From NCBI GenBank assembly GCA_963969495.1, contig OZ018321.1, forward strand, positions 66,725,035-66,789,034: a DNA stretch of 64,000 nucleotides. Reading direction: 5' to 3'. Source of the DNA: Ceratothoa steindachneri (lineage: Eukaryota; Arthropoda; Malacostraca; Isopoda; Cymothoidae). The notes beneath the pieces are model-generated. The model ran no database searches, was not told the DNA's origin, and worked only from the letters and a program-made list of their open reading frames with translations. The position numbers and the translations under genes are program-made. This document shows, piece after piece, positions 1 through 12,088 of the stretch (position 1 is its first letter; every line of letters begins with the position of its first letter).

Positions 1-3000
1 GGGAATAAATTTATATTGTCTTTAGTTCTTCAATGGGAATTCTCTTCCATTTGTTATTCTACGATTGGACTAGGGGATATTTTTTCTTGAGTGATCAGGA
101 GATTTCCGTGAACGATCTCTTTCGTTGCTGTATTGAATTCTGCTTTTTATTCTGGTGTTATGGAAAACACGGACTGCCAGTGGCATATAAATTACTTTCG
201 ATAGTTCTCTCATCTCTTATTTTTTCCCGTAGTTCATTTTGTAGCGCTATTTTTCTTCTCGGAAGCCTTCATTTCATTTGATTTATTAGTTTGCAATCTT
301 TCTTAGGGCTATTTTTCTATCTATATTTTTATTCATGAAGCTTTTCCATATTGTTACTTGTTCTATGAGATGCTTCACTTCTTCCTTTCTTCTTATAAGT
401 GCAGTTTTTCTTCTTTGGTTGGAGAGAAAAATACAATTTTGTTGTAGACAATGCTGAGTAGCAGGTTATTTTCCATCCTCTCCTCTATCCATCTTAGTTG
501 AAAGAGTATGTGGTGTCTCCTTTTCAGTAAGTTCCTTTCCAGTAAGTTCCTTTTCTCTCCCTCATTGAAAGCTAATTTAATACGATCAATTTCTTCATTA
601 ATTTCTTTCAGGTTTGCTTCTTTAAAATTGGCAAGGGAGAATCTTCTATGATCCTCTTTGTATTCTTCTTAGTTTGCTTTGTTCTAGCTCTTCCTTTACT
701 GGACCGGTACATGTATCTGGTTCTGATTTAATTCTAGTAGTGTTACCACGTGATCAATGCATGCTACGTTGACGGGCGGAAAAAGGATGTATGTTGGGAT
801 GTTATGTAATTGGTATAGTATACGACAAAGTTACCAGTTTTATAGGTCCTAACGACGGTGAATCAATGGTTTGTGAATAAAAGATGTTTCCGTAAATCAC
901 CACCTTATGAGGGAGCGACTAGTTGCATTTATACGTAAAGAATGACGTTACGGCGAATTATTTATCTGACTCCAAGGATAAATTTTTTTACGGAGTTCTT
1001 TTACTTGGTTTGGCTTATCGAAGGTTCAAGGCAAAGATGGACATACGAAAATAAACTCTTTATTCTAATAAAGGAATATTATGAAGCAAGCGGCGCGACA
1101 CAAAGCGCGCTAGTCGGGAGACTAGTAGTCTATATATTATCAACTTGAGTACGAGTTAAGGAGGACACAATACTTAGTAGACTTAGGCGGCAACGTGAAG
1201 GCGAATGAATTCGTTTCCTGTTTCTGCCTTCCTCTTTTTTTCTTATTTATATGTGCGCTCCTACTTCCGATGGCGTAGCCTAGAGATGACCATGGGACGA
1301 CCTACCTCCGTTATGGTCGCATTTCTCCACCTTTTTGGCGGGGCTATGGAAGCCTGTGCATGGTGTGTACATTTACATGATAAACTCTTATTTATATAAG
1401 TCAATAAAATTGTCACTGCGACATCTCTTACTGTAAACAGCGGTGTTTACTTGTGCTCCTTCTTAACTATCCGTCTTTGATAATTCTATCTTGATACACA
1501 ACTTGGGCAGCTTTATCAAACGCAGGTGTGCAACTATTTTCCTTTACTCCTCTCTGTATCTCTCGCTTGCTTGCTTGCTCCCAAATATGTACATTTACAA
1601 ATCCCATCCTATTTCTCATAAAATATTAAATCTTTACGATATATATATATTTAATAAGGCATGCTTGGATTTACTAGGACCTAATCACGTCCATTTTGTG
1701 CAGGTATCTTTGGGCCTTTTTAATCCCGAACTTTTGGTGCCAGAGGTCTAACTATTGCGTAGTTCGATAACTACAGATGTATGTCATGCATTGGCGGGTT
1801 AAGGTTAAGTCTGGTTTGGTAGCAACTCTACCGATAAGGTACATAGGGAAGTCTGGACCGAATAGGTAGAATATGTTTCTTTTCCTCAATATTTCGAATT
1901 TTCTCAAATTTGATTTTTTACTCGGTAGTCAATCGCTCTGAAACTTGCCATTACGCCTCGCATGACTATTATTCGGAGGAAGCCCTGGCGTGAAGATGGT
2001 CATTTTATTGTCCATATGAATGAAATTACATCTCTGCAGTTGGTATCCATTGGTTATTATTTTGGTAATACCACTGTTTCAATTCCACCAGCCAATTCGG
2101 TTTAATCTCAGTCATTGATTTTCATATATTCTATGCCTGTTTTTATTCCTACCCGCAATCAGAATAGACATAGAATATACCATTCCTACCAGTTTATACC
2201 TAATGCAGATTGATGACCTCAAGAGGGCATCTATCATCATCGACCTCGATGGACTTTCTATAAAGCCCAAAATTTATGTCGAAAACAATGAGCGTGGCCT
2301 ATTATTATCCACTGATGTCGTTTGAGGGTAGCCTATTCAACTCCCGGTTACTTCTTGTCCATTGAGATAGAGATTTCTTTTTGCCCGAAATTGCAAAGAT
2401 GTGACTTTGCGTTGCGCTGTTTTTTGTTAATAAATAATGGTAGCTACTATCATGTATTCTGTTCTGGCACCTTCTCCCAAGCTTGTTTGAACAGCTGACC
2501 TTCTATCGCAGCTATAAAAAAACACTTTTGCTCAGCTTTACTGTGGATGTGAGGGTATATGTGGTTATGTTTGCCGTCGAGTAAACGTTTCGCATTCATT
2601 TTTCTCGCCTCGAGCAAAATACATATATTACAATTTACACTCATATTTTCATAATACATATGCACTTGTACAAAAAGTGTTTCGCTATACTATATTCTAC
2701 ATGGGTTCATTGCTACTACATGGCATGTTATTTCTAGCAGTTAATATATGCGCCCAATTTCAAGATTTCATAGGTCCCATAGAGTGCTCATTTGTGAGAT
2801 TCCTCGCTGAGCATACCTCACCTTGCAATTTGGTGGTCGCTACAGTTCTTTGTAGTCTTATTTCACAAGGGCGGTCATCGGCGAGGTAGGAGACTTTTCA
2901 ACAAGCTATAAAAATAAAAAGTAGTACCAAACCATATCATGTGTTCAATAACAAATCTCAAAATAATAAACACAACACAAGAAACATGAAGGATTAGATC

Positions 3001-3399
3001 ACAAACAATACTCAAATTTGCAAAATTATTTGATACACCAATAACAAAAAACATAATCACAAATAAGTGAATCACTCTTGTTTCGGGCATGTACTCAGGC
3101 ATAAGTACGGTGATAAGGCCATCCAAGACCTCTACTTTAACCGTAACCAGCAATGTGCGGTTATCACATTCTCGAAAGACCACCAAAAACAAACGTTGCT
3201 GACCAGTGCATCAAGGTCTGCGGCACCCTCACATACGCACACAATATCTAAACAGAACTACAAATAAACCACAAAAAGTTTCTCCGTTATTAGAAGACCA
3301 GACACGACACTCACACATCCAGATAGAATTTGTCTGTTGCTGATGCAGTGTAATATGGCACCATTACATTAGTTTTAATACCAACGCCCTCTCTGTTGC
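1..3399. other. No recognisable gene
   Basis: I read this stretch in all frames. The open frames are short (up to about 105 codons) and none shows a domain I recognise. Composition is AT-rich and mixed, with no long tandem repeat and no clear terminal repeats. It may hold old, decayed repeats or intergenic DNA. Confidence 0.5.
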
Positions 3400-4199
3400 C
3401 GTTGAGAATATGAGGAAGCAATAATACAGCTCATCTCACACATTCGCCGGCGCTGACGGCGCTGCAAAGACAACACAACCCTGCACCCAACTCCGTACAG
3501 CTCCCGCTCAAACAGTGCCCCCGACTCCACGACCCAACCCATAACCTACAGCCAACACAACAGCTACAACCAACACCCACCGAACAAAAAACCTCAGCCC
3601 GATGACACAATTGGCCGCCGTGTTCTGCCCTTTACAAAAGAGGTATCTCGGGTGACCGCCGTCTATACCCCAAACATCTTAAACGAACTAAGGCCGCAAA
3701 AAGAATCAGTCAAATTACCTTCCATGTGAAGGTGTTTGCACTAACTTACGAAAATAAACAAAAAATACCCGCGTTTCTTCCTACAATAGGGGACGCGTAC
3801 ACTCCCCACACTAGATCTAGTGTCCCTACCCACCCAGCTTTTTTCCCCCTGCCCCGGCTCATGCAGACACCGCGGCTCCTACCTTTTTCTCGTTATTTCT
3901 ATCTCCGTCTCCACTGCATCATTCCTCCAAACTAGTGTTTCCACTCCTTTTGTAGTCCCAACTGTTCCTAATACACCTCCTACTGTTCTCTCCCCTCAGC
4001 TCATTTCCTTCACCTATATTCTGGATGTCCCCTCTCCCCTTTTCCTTTGTTCCTCCACTCCTTCCTCTGTATATAAATCCCCTCACTCTTGTTCTAAGTC
4101 TCTATTCATCGTCTCAACAACCATTCTACTGTATACACTTCCCATTCCACAGTCTCTCCTCTGCTTAATATCCTTCACTGACTCCATCCTCTCTTCTAC
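3400..4199 (+). other. Pyrimidine-rich region upstream of the LINE, possible ORF1 remnant
   Basis: The stretch is rich in C and T (roughly 3,800-4,230) and in CAAC/ACAACC runs (3,420-3,600). Its position just 5' of the LINE endonuclease would suit a degraded ORF1, but no zinc knuckle is visible. The low-complexity open frame at 3,820-4,221 follows from this composition. Confidence 0.3.
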
Positions 4200-5960
4200 A
4201 CTACCGCTCCATTATCTTTAAAGCTCTACTTACTGTGCTCACCCCACTCCAATTGTTTTTCCCTGCACACCCACTAACACGAAACCTAAACACTCTACTT
4301 CCAGCAAACTTGACCTGCACAGAGACGTGTGATGTATCCGCCCCTACATTCATTCTCTTGGAACAATGCCAAGAGATTAAGGAGAGTAACGCTGGTCTTG
4401 CAATGACAGCTTCAAGCGCACAATATTTGCTACTCCATCGCCAACTCTGTATCTAACACACAAAGACCAGACATCTTACGAATGAACTCCATTAGCCTAT
4501 ACTCTCTTAATAAGAGACTTTACATAGCAGGCTACCACAATTACCTAACCACACAGGCAGCACATCTAGGATCAGCAATCCTAGTTAAGCGGTCTATGCA
4601 CCACTCACTCACGAACACACAAGATGACTCATATCTAGCCTTATGTTAGTGGCCACAGACTACAGACCATCGCGACAACAACTAAACATAGAAGTCCCAC
4701 TCCGGGCTTTATCCAATAAAAACCTTCCTCTCTTTTTTGCGCGGGACCTGAACGCTTTCTATTGCACACTATTTTCGAACACCACCAATGATGCAAGAAA
4801 AAATCTGAACGGTGCCTTGCAGTAATATCACTGTGAGTACATAGGCCTGGCCTTCTCCGCTTTCTGTGGGCATCGCAGAGGGATTCCGTAACCTGACTTG
4901 CTCTTCCGAAATGACCAGGTTACACGTTTTCAGACCACATTGCCCTTGGTCGTCCCTACGTATTATCTGATCACATCACTATATGCATTATTTTCTAATC
5001 ATCGATAAGACTTATACTTACAACACCCCTCTTCGACCTGAAGAACACCAACTTGAAATAGTTTAAAGGAGACATAACCGAAAACACACCATACATCCTC
5101 AACCTGAAGAACACCAATCTCAACACATAGACGACTAGAGGTGCATAATGATGTGCACCGTAGAGATAGCTCAAAACCAACATACACTACGAATAGATTT
5201 CTTGCATAAAACAATTTATGTTCTCCATAAAGACACCAAAACCTATCGCACAATATAACAACCAATAGAATAGATGCCGACGACAACAAAACATTACATT
5301 CTTACGTGTCCGTATCCTAGAATGCAAACAGCTTGAGAGGAACCGCCAGTAGAGCGAGGTGACCTGCATCAGGATCACTCTCGCTAGGCGGACCTTTCCT
5401 TCTTCTTACGGCATGTAAGAAGAATGTTGGGTACGTAATCAGCTAAACCCATCACCCTCCATCCTAATGACCGTACACTCACCGCCACTAAAGAGAGCCT
5501 CGTCCACACACACAATAGCACTTAAAATAAGTCCCGGAATGGTGCAGCGTTCACGGGCTCCAGGTGCTCACTAATTTGAGCCCGCCCCCTGTTAAGAATT
5601 AAGATGCTCAATAACACAACTACATTAACTACTCCCATCACCTTTGAGGAAACAAAACATTACATCAAAACAACACCTAAACGCGCACCCGGCCCCTCTA
5701 GCCTACCAGCTACATTAATCTACCACCTTCATTAAAACATTTTTCCTACCCTCACACACTTACTCAACATCTCACTTGCCCTAGGCCACTTCCTACAATC
5801 TTTAAAAATCTCGCACAACATACTTCGACAAAATACAAACAAAGCCCACGAACAACTAAACAACTACAGAGCCATTGCTCTGTTAGAGCCTTTAGGTAAA
5901 ATACTCAAAAGTACGGTCAACCTTCGTCTCCAGGATTCCCTGAAAAATTTGGCATATCTT
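4200..5960 (+). pseudogene. Decayed non-LTR retrotransposon ORF2 (endonuclease plus start of RT)
   Basis: This is the remnant of a LINE of the Jockey/CR1-like group. Such elements encode an APE-type endonuclease and a reverse transcriptase that copy element RNA at a nicked target. Endonuclease-like segments run from about 4,480 to 4,990. They include a strand reading RLYIAGYHNYLTTQAAHLGS and, at 4,643-4,825, a segment with LFFARDLNAF that matches the GDFNA-type active-site region, followed by EYIGLAFSAFCGHR, typical of crustacean LINEs. The RT starts near 5,610 with KRAPGPSSLP (the AxGPD motif) and NNYRAIALLEPLGK (the YRPISLL motif). It stops near 5,960, before the catalytic box. Several stops and frameshifts break it. 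The C/T-rich stretch upstream (3,400-4,230) may be its ORF1 or 5' region, but I cannot show that. Confidence 0.72.
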
Positions 5961-7680
5961 AAGCAATTCTAAGACAAACTTTCTAAGACGAATATTTGGA
6001 GAAGCATTACTTTTCAGGTGGTACCACACAACATGGTGAAATGCCTATCAAACTCTTCGTCTATGATAGTTGATCCCAGAATTGTTTAAAATATTGTTAC
6101 AAATAAATTACCTATTTCAATCATCTTCTTTCAAGAAATATTGAAATGAAATTCCATATATTTCATGTAAAACAACGATACTCTAGTCTTTCTTACCTAC
6201 CTGATATTTACTTTCATCTCACCATATAAACTCCGACCATTCATTGTTCACGTGTACAATTTTGGTGATCTTTTTCCTATGGAAGACTTTAATTTCTGCC
6301 AACCACAGATATCTAAGGTTTCATTCTCACCTTGTAGCCATTTAGCTCTCGATCACTAAATTGCCTTCTACCTGTTCTAGGTGATCTATTTGATTGAAAA
6401 ATTTCATTGAACTACTCAGTAAGTTCAGTAGATGCTTTGTGTGATTCTGTAGTGAAACACGAATGATAGATGTCTTTTAGGAAGTGTATTTCTTTCTCTG
6501 ATATTGATTTCATCTTTGAATAAATGCTCGCCCTCTCTTTTGATCGTTTTGTAGTGATTTGTACAGCATATCTTGAACACTATTTCTCTAGCAATTTATA
6601 AGTGCTCTGTTTCTTTCTATAAATTCTCTAAGTTTTAGTCATATTACTTTTTTAGAACGAAATTGGATACACAATAGTTATAATTTTAAGATAAATATAA
6701 GAAATAATGGTTAAATTCTGATTTTAGCAAAACTACCATTTTATTAACTACACAAAATATTCCTGAGTAATATGATAAATATTAAATTTTTGATTAAATG
6801 TAAAATTGGAAATCATTAAGGTGTGCTTTATACTTTTGACCAAGGGTTAATGGATGCAGCCCATTATATATGAACTCTTGTGTACATGTATTTGTGTGAA
6901 GAGATGCGTGAACGTTGAAAATATTCAAAATCTAGAGTGGCTGCGAAAAAATCCCTGATCGATTGCTAAGTCGAATGTGCCGTCTCTCTAATCAATCCTT
7001 TCTCCTTTAAAAACGATTGATTAACTTTGCATTACACTCCCCGCTCACACACACAACAGATATGTACATTCATATCGATATAAAGACGACATGGGTGCTT
7101 CATATTTACCTGACACCTAATCCTCCATTGCCCAGCCATTTTCCTTCTCTTCCACACACCTCGAGAAAACCTTTTCAAACTTTGGACAAAATTAGTTTTT
7201 GCGGACAGTTTATAGCCACTCAACATTCCAAAAAGAAATGTTCTGCACTTATTTAAGAAGTTACATTTATTGCACGTGTAAATTCTAGATTATAAAATAC
7301 TTTATCGACCCGCCTAAATAGGATAACATGGCACCTGTCGAAAGCCGATACGAGCGATGCGGATAAGACATTTTAAAATAATGACCTTGTTTCTTAACAT
7401 GAATATCTTATAATGACATTCTTGCTAATGGAATTTGCCCATTTACGAAAGAGTGCTTTGAAAATGTCAGTGCAGCTTTATATAAGTGCAAACGTTCAAC
7501 TAATAACGAGATAATATAATTTGTGTAAATGAGCTCGACGGAATGTTTCAGAGCATTAGCTATTATGAAGCCAACATATTTTTACTCACCTGCGAGTCTA
7601 GTTGCGGGCAACTCTACATCTCAATATATCGTCGGTCGGTTGGTCGCCGATTAGCTTGTCCCCGTTTTGCTTTCTTTTTT
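5961..7680. other. AT-rich, no recognisable gene
   Basis: After the truncated LINE the sequence is AT-rich with only short open frames. I see no domain, no RNA gene and no obvious terminal repeat. The frame at 7,017-7,256 has no recognisable motif. Confidence 0.5.
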
Positions 7681-8305
7681 AATAACATTGTAACTATCAC
7701 ACCGATCCTAACAAAATTTGAAACACTTATGTTGTTTATATTCTCTTTCAAATGATATAACTTCCAAGGTCCTCGCAAGTTTAGCTCGTGAATTATTTTG
7801 TTTTGGCAATAACATCATAACTATTCGGCCGATTCTAATAAAATCTAAAATATTTATGTTGTTTTATATTCTCTTTAGAATGATATAATTCCTAAAGTCC
7901 TCCAAAGGTTATCCTGGGAATTATTTTGCAATAAATCATAACTATTCTGCCGATTCTAACGAAATTAAATCCTTATGTTGTTTTGCATTCTCTTTCGAAT
8001 GAAATAATTGCCAACGTCCTTCCATGGTTAGCCGATGAATTATTTGGCAATAACATCATAATTATTCGGCTGATTCTAACGAAATTTGAAACCCCTATGT
8101 TGTTTTACATTTTATTTAGAATGATATAATTGCCAAAGTTCATCTAAAGTTAGCGCGGAAATTATTTGGGGGGGGGACAATAATCTTATAACTATTCGGC
8201 TGCTTCTAACAAAATTTGAAAGCTTTATGTTGTTTTACGTTCTCTTTTAAATAATATAATTGCCAAGGTCCTCCCAAGGTTAGTCTGGGAATTATTAAAG
8301 GTTTT
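7681..8305. repeat. Satellite-like tandem array, about 5 units of 119-130 bp
   Basis: Five diverged head-to-tail units begin at about 7,681, 7,807, 7,929, 8,048 and 8,178. Each starts with a version of CAATAACATCATAACTATTC, continues through a TATGTTGTTTTA segment and an ATGATATAATTGCCAA segment, and ends near GGGAATTATTT. Unit lengths are about 126, 122, 119 and 130 bp. One unit carries a run of G near 8,168. No coding capacity. Confidence 0.85.
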
Positions 8306-9970
8306 GAAGGGCATTAGGTCATAAATCCGAATCAGTGAGAGCACGCGATTTTTCTTCAGTAGACTTGGTTTTTAATTGTTCGAGCGATAATGTTTCTTGA
8401 AGTGAATCTACAATCCTCAACAATACAAAAGAAAAATTATCCTAAACAATTTTTTGGTATAAATTCCATGCGAACAAACTTTCATGATTCATTTTTTTAT
8501 TTGGATTAATTCTTTCTTAGAATTAGCACGCCACAAAGTTAAACTCAGTAGTTATCATTATATTAATTCTTTTCGCTCGTATCATTTTCGTTGTTTGTTA
8601 TGGTGCTATGACTTTATGCCCGTACACAAAATTACAAAGATATATATTTAAGGAACAACATTGCTTAATAAAGTCAATTGAACCTCAAATAATAGAAAAT
8701 TAATAACGGAGATAAAATAAAATTATCAAACAATTCTATGGATTAAATAAAAACATTGAACAACAAAATTCTATTTAAAAGTTGCTATTTACTTTTCTGA
8801 GAGAAAATAAGAAAAGAAGCAGAATGGCATTGCGGTGAGGTATCTTTGATATTTTCTTATTTGCGCTTTAATAAATACATGAGCGGTCTTTTGTGACATA
8901 AATACAAATGTTTTAATTTAAAGAAATAAAATAAAAGACTCGAACCATGTTTACAACAAATTAACATTCTTGTCTTAATGGTGGCACACAATCTTTCTTA
9001 AACAGGCGATTTTTATCACTACTACGACATGAGGCAGCGCTAAGTATTTTCAGAATTATTTGTAGGTTGAATCAGGAAATGATTTTAACCATTTCTTTAT
9101 AACGAATGACAAACGAGAAGTGAAATAACAAAGGTGAACTCTAACTTAATATTTAGATCCATTAAATAAAATTTAATTATTATTTTCTTTGAGAGAAATA
9201 TTGACCAAATGGTTCACTTTATAACTGAGAGTAAGAAAACTGATATAGTGTACATATCGTGAATAAGGAATTTTAAGTTATTATCGATTCGCTTGTGGTT
9301 TAATGGTTAATGATTAATGGTAAAAAACAGTTTATTTCTTTTATCTATACTAAGTTTTGATAATGTTCTTTTACACACGTTTTTTTTATCTTTCGAGATT
9401 TTTAAGTGTGTGATAGAAAAGTTTCCGTCCAACAAACCTTAAGTTCTACTTTTCCAGCACGTGTTATTTAAACAAATTTTCAATTGTGTGGAGGTGTGTG
9501 CAGATGGCAGTCAAAAGGTCTCAGCTCTCTTGTGCGCGGGCCACAACAAGTCATATATGGAGGGGGGGCCTTCCTTATTTTCCGTTTATATATTTATCTA
9601 GAATTTTATCTTCTTTATCGAATCTATTTACTTTCTGAATTTCCTTTATCTCTTTTAAGTTGGCCCTTCAAACATTGCCTTCCATTTTATCTTGACTTAA
9701 TATTCTTTGTTGGCTGGGTTCGTTCTTGATCCTCGATTTCTTTCTTGATGCATCTTCATTTTTATTGCATTTATCTTGAGTTAATGATTCCTTCTTGATT
9801 CTTGATAAGTTCTTCTTGCTTCTTGATGATTTGATGAGTTAGCCCTTGAAGTCCTTTTCTTCTGTTTTTCTTTCTTGAGGCGACACATTTTATCTTGTGT
9901 CTTCTTGATTCTAGTTTAGTTGTCCTTAAAGCGTTTTCCTTGATTTCCGTTTTCTTCTAGAGATTTCTTC
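8306..9970. other. AT-rich, then TTCTTGATT-rich DNA; no gene
   Basis: From 8,306 to about 9,480 the sequence is very AT-rich without long open frames. From about 9,590 to 9,960 a loose, irregular repetition of TTCTTGATT-like words occurs on the plus strand. This is simple-sequence drift. No domain is visible. Confidence 0.5.
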
Positions 9971-9974
9971 ATAA

Positions 9975-10056
9975 AGGGTTGTGGAGTTTAAGTTTCGAAC
10001 GGGGTACCTTTAGATCTAAATGCCAATGCTCTTAGCCATTACGCTACTGCTGATTC
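9975..10056 (-). repeat. Possible tRNA-derived SINE head (degenerate)
   Basis: On the minus strand GTAGCGTAATGGCTAAGAGC resembles a Pol III A box and CCCCGTTCGAAAC, about 30 nt later, resembles a B box. The intervening arm contains the palindrome TTTAGATCTAAA. The T-arm and acceptor stem do not close well, so this is not a functional tRNA gene. A SINE head or chance resemblance are both possible. Confidence 0.35.
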
Positions 10057-10139
10057 CGTTTTGAGTTGGTAATTTAATGGGCTATTTATATTATCGCGTT
10101 GGAAGTAATTTTTATCTGATACATCTTCGCACCCCTACA

Positions 10140-10838
10140 TGTACTTCGCCAAGCAGCTCAACCTCAGCCGGATGACCGTCCATAAAGTCACGATGAGGCT
10201 TAAAAACGGGAAGACCTCAAAGAATGACGTCGTTTATGCAGACTTTCAGTTGTCAACTGTTTGGTTGTGAGAAAGAAAAGCCTTCAAACTGCCCCGAAGC
10301 TCGAAATTACTGGGCTCGCAAGGAGAATATCTCGTTAGCTACGGTGTCTAAGGCCGTAAAGAAGGTTGGGGACAAGAATTTGAGGTGCGCCGCAAGGCCT
10401 CTCTTCAATGACTGTATGTGAGAACAACTTCGGAATCGCTGTCGTCACCTTCTCGACGACTTGAATTATGATTATTTATGATGAAAAGGTCATTACAGTC
10501 GTTCTAGTCATCTAAGAGCAGAACCTTTCCAAGTTCTACTAAGTGTCCCAGAGCATTTAGCTGACTTCTGTGATGATGCTCGGCGTCGTCGCTTTAAATA
10601 GTGAGAATATACAGGTGGTTTGGTCGGTGGCTGGTTACATGCTCAGCGTGGCCGATTACAGGGAAATTTTGACCGCAAAGTCGGCCCGCGGGTAAAAAAC
10701 ATCACGAAAAAGGCGTACTATATCTTTCAGCAGGATGGTGTGCCGACCCACACGGCTAAGACCGTGCAAGCGTGGTTAAGCTTGATCCTGAACTTCTGGT
10801 CGAAGAAATTTTTTGGCCTCACAATCACCCGACTAACG
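10140..10838 (+). pseudogene. Degenerate Tc1/mariner-family transposase
   Basis: This is the remnant of a cut-and-paste DNA transposase (maT/Tc1-mariner type). A helix-turn-helix-like segment, YFAKQLNLSRMTVHKV, lies at about 10,140-10,190. Next comes NYWARKENISLATVSKAVKK (10,290-10,360), matching the second helix-turn-helix of this family, then a region full of stops. The catalytic domain is visible at about 10,725-10,838 as YYIFQQDGVPTHTAKTVQAW, where the D of QQDG is the second catalytic aspartate, followed by FWSKKFF. The frame is lost after that point, where the family normally has the SPDLNP motif. At least three stops and frameshifts make it inactive. It shares these motifs with the element at 16,306-17,453 and probably belongs to the same family. 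Confidence 0.78.
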
Positions 10839-10930
10839 CCGTATCCACTCGGTTAGCAACAGCTGAATGGATACGGCTTTAGTCTGCAAACGTCGCGGTA
10901 CCGGGTTCGAACCTTGCTTGGGTGGACACT
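10838..10930 (+). repeat. Possible SINE fragment with B-box-like motif and short hairpin
   Basis: CCGTATCCA at about 10,842 and TGGATACGG at about 10,869 can pair as a 9-bp stem around a CTCGGTTAGCAACAG loop. GGGTTCGAACC follows at about 10,899 and matches a Pol III B box. The arrangement suggests a tRNA-derived SINE fused to the truncated mariner. Boundaries are uncertain. Confidence 0.35.
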
Positions 10931-11352
10931 AACGTCAGCACACGTAGAGTTCTGGTCACGAATTGGTGGACACGCTCTGATCAGACCTTTATTGAGGTAA
11001 GTAGATCTTACACCTCTCATCGCACACATAGCCAATTACAGCACTGCTTTCTTCTCTCTTCCGTCATCGCAGCACAACACACACAATCTGTTCCAATGAA
11101 TTCGACCGAATGTTATCAATATCCACATACCTCTGATGCGGAACAGAGCCCTATGGTCCGGGGCGACGAAGTTTCCACCTGAACGCTGTTTGCTGTAAAA
11201 ACATAATACTTCCTGGTACCTCTCCAAAAATAGGACCGGCCCTTGGTGCCCTTGGGGTTACCAGCGATTGTCATACTGACCTTTATTTCTATTTTATTAT
11301 CCTCTCCAGGTCAAATTGGATAAACGCAGCTTGGTGAACCACCCCCACCATC
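10931..11352. other. No recognisable gene
   Basis: The short open frames here show no domain I can name. I see no terminal repeats or RNA structure. Confidence 0.45.
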
Positions 11353-11381
11353 ACTATTACTACTACTACTACTACTACTGA

Positions 11382-11427
<46 letters not shown>

Positions 11428-11478
11428 GATACTACTACTACTACTACTACTACTACAGCGTGTAGTAGTACTACTACG
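11353..11478. repeat. (TAC)n trinucleotide microsatellite
   Basis: A near-perfect run of TAC/ACT units is interrupted by two GATAC variants and ends at TACAGCG. It generates a spurious poly-valine frame on the minus strand. Confidence 0.95.
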
Positions 11479-11539
11479 ACCACGAGTCTGACTGCGACCC
11501 CTAAAAGTACTATGATGGTAATTACATAATCTGGCATTT

Positions 11540-12088
11540 CATCACAACCATAAGAATCGTCAGGCTACTTTTTAAACTAATAACCTTGAAGGTCTGAGTC
11601 GGTTTGTAATTATGCAATTGATCCTTTTTTTAGTGTCTATTTATGGAAGAATATCAACGAGCTAAAACAATTACAGGAGATACTCTAAGAAAATAGAAAT
11701 TACAATGAATGCCATTTAAAAAAATATGCAAAAAAATCCTTGGAAATTTTGGGGCCAAAAAAATTTATGCAATAAAATTAAAACTATATTCTTATACATA
11801 TGTATGTAATGTTGCAAACCAAATACATTAGTAAAAATTAAAATACATAACTATTCAAGCTTGAATCAGGATAAAACGTTTAAAATCCATTTAGACAATA
11901 TGGATAATCTTTAGGACAAGTTTTAAAACCGAAAATTTATTAATAATTATTCACTAAGGACAAAACTGATTCTACCGGAACTTCTTTAAGTGAAGCTCCC
12001 AAATTAAAATATATTAGTTTCAGTAGGGAAAATAGTCCTCCACACTGACCTGAGTGTCTGGAGTGGCAGTTAATATCATAGCCGTAAA
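11540..12088. other. AT-rich spacer, no gene
   Basis: No domain, no RNA gene and no repeat structure are visible between the trinucleotide array and the mariner terminus. Confidence 0.5.

Noticed and set aside
3820..4221. 133-codon open frame rich in Ser, Pro, Leu and Thr
   Set aside because: Low-complexity C/T-rich DNA gives open frames by composition; no domain is visible.
7681..8305. CRISPR-like array
   Set aside because: The genome is eukaryotic and the repeat is the whole diverged monomer, with no alternating conserved repeat and unique spacer.
11289..11537. Poly-valine open frame
   Set aside because: It is the minus-strand reading of the (TAC)n microsatellite.
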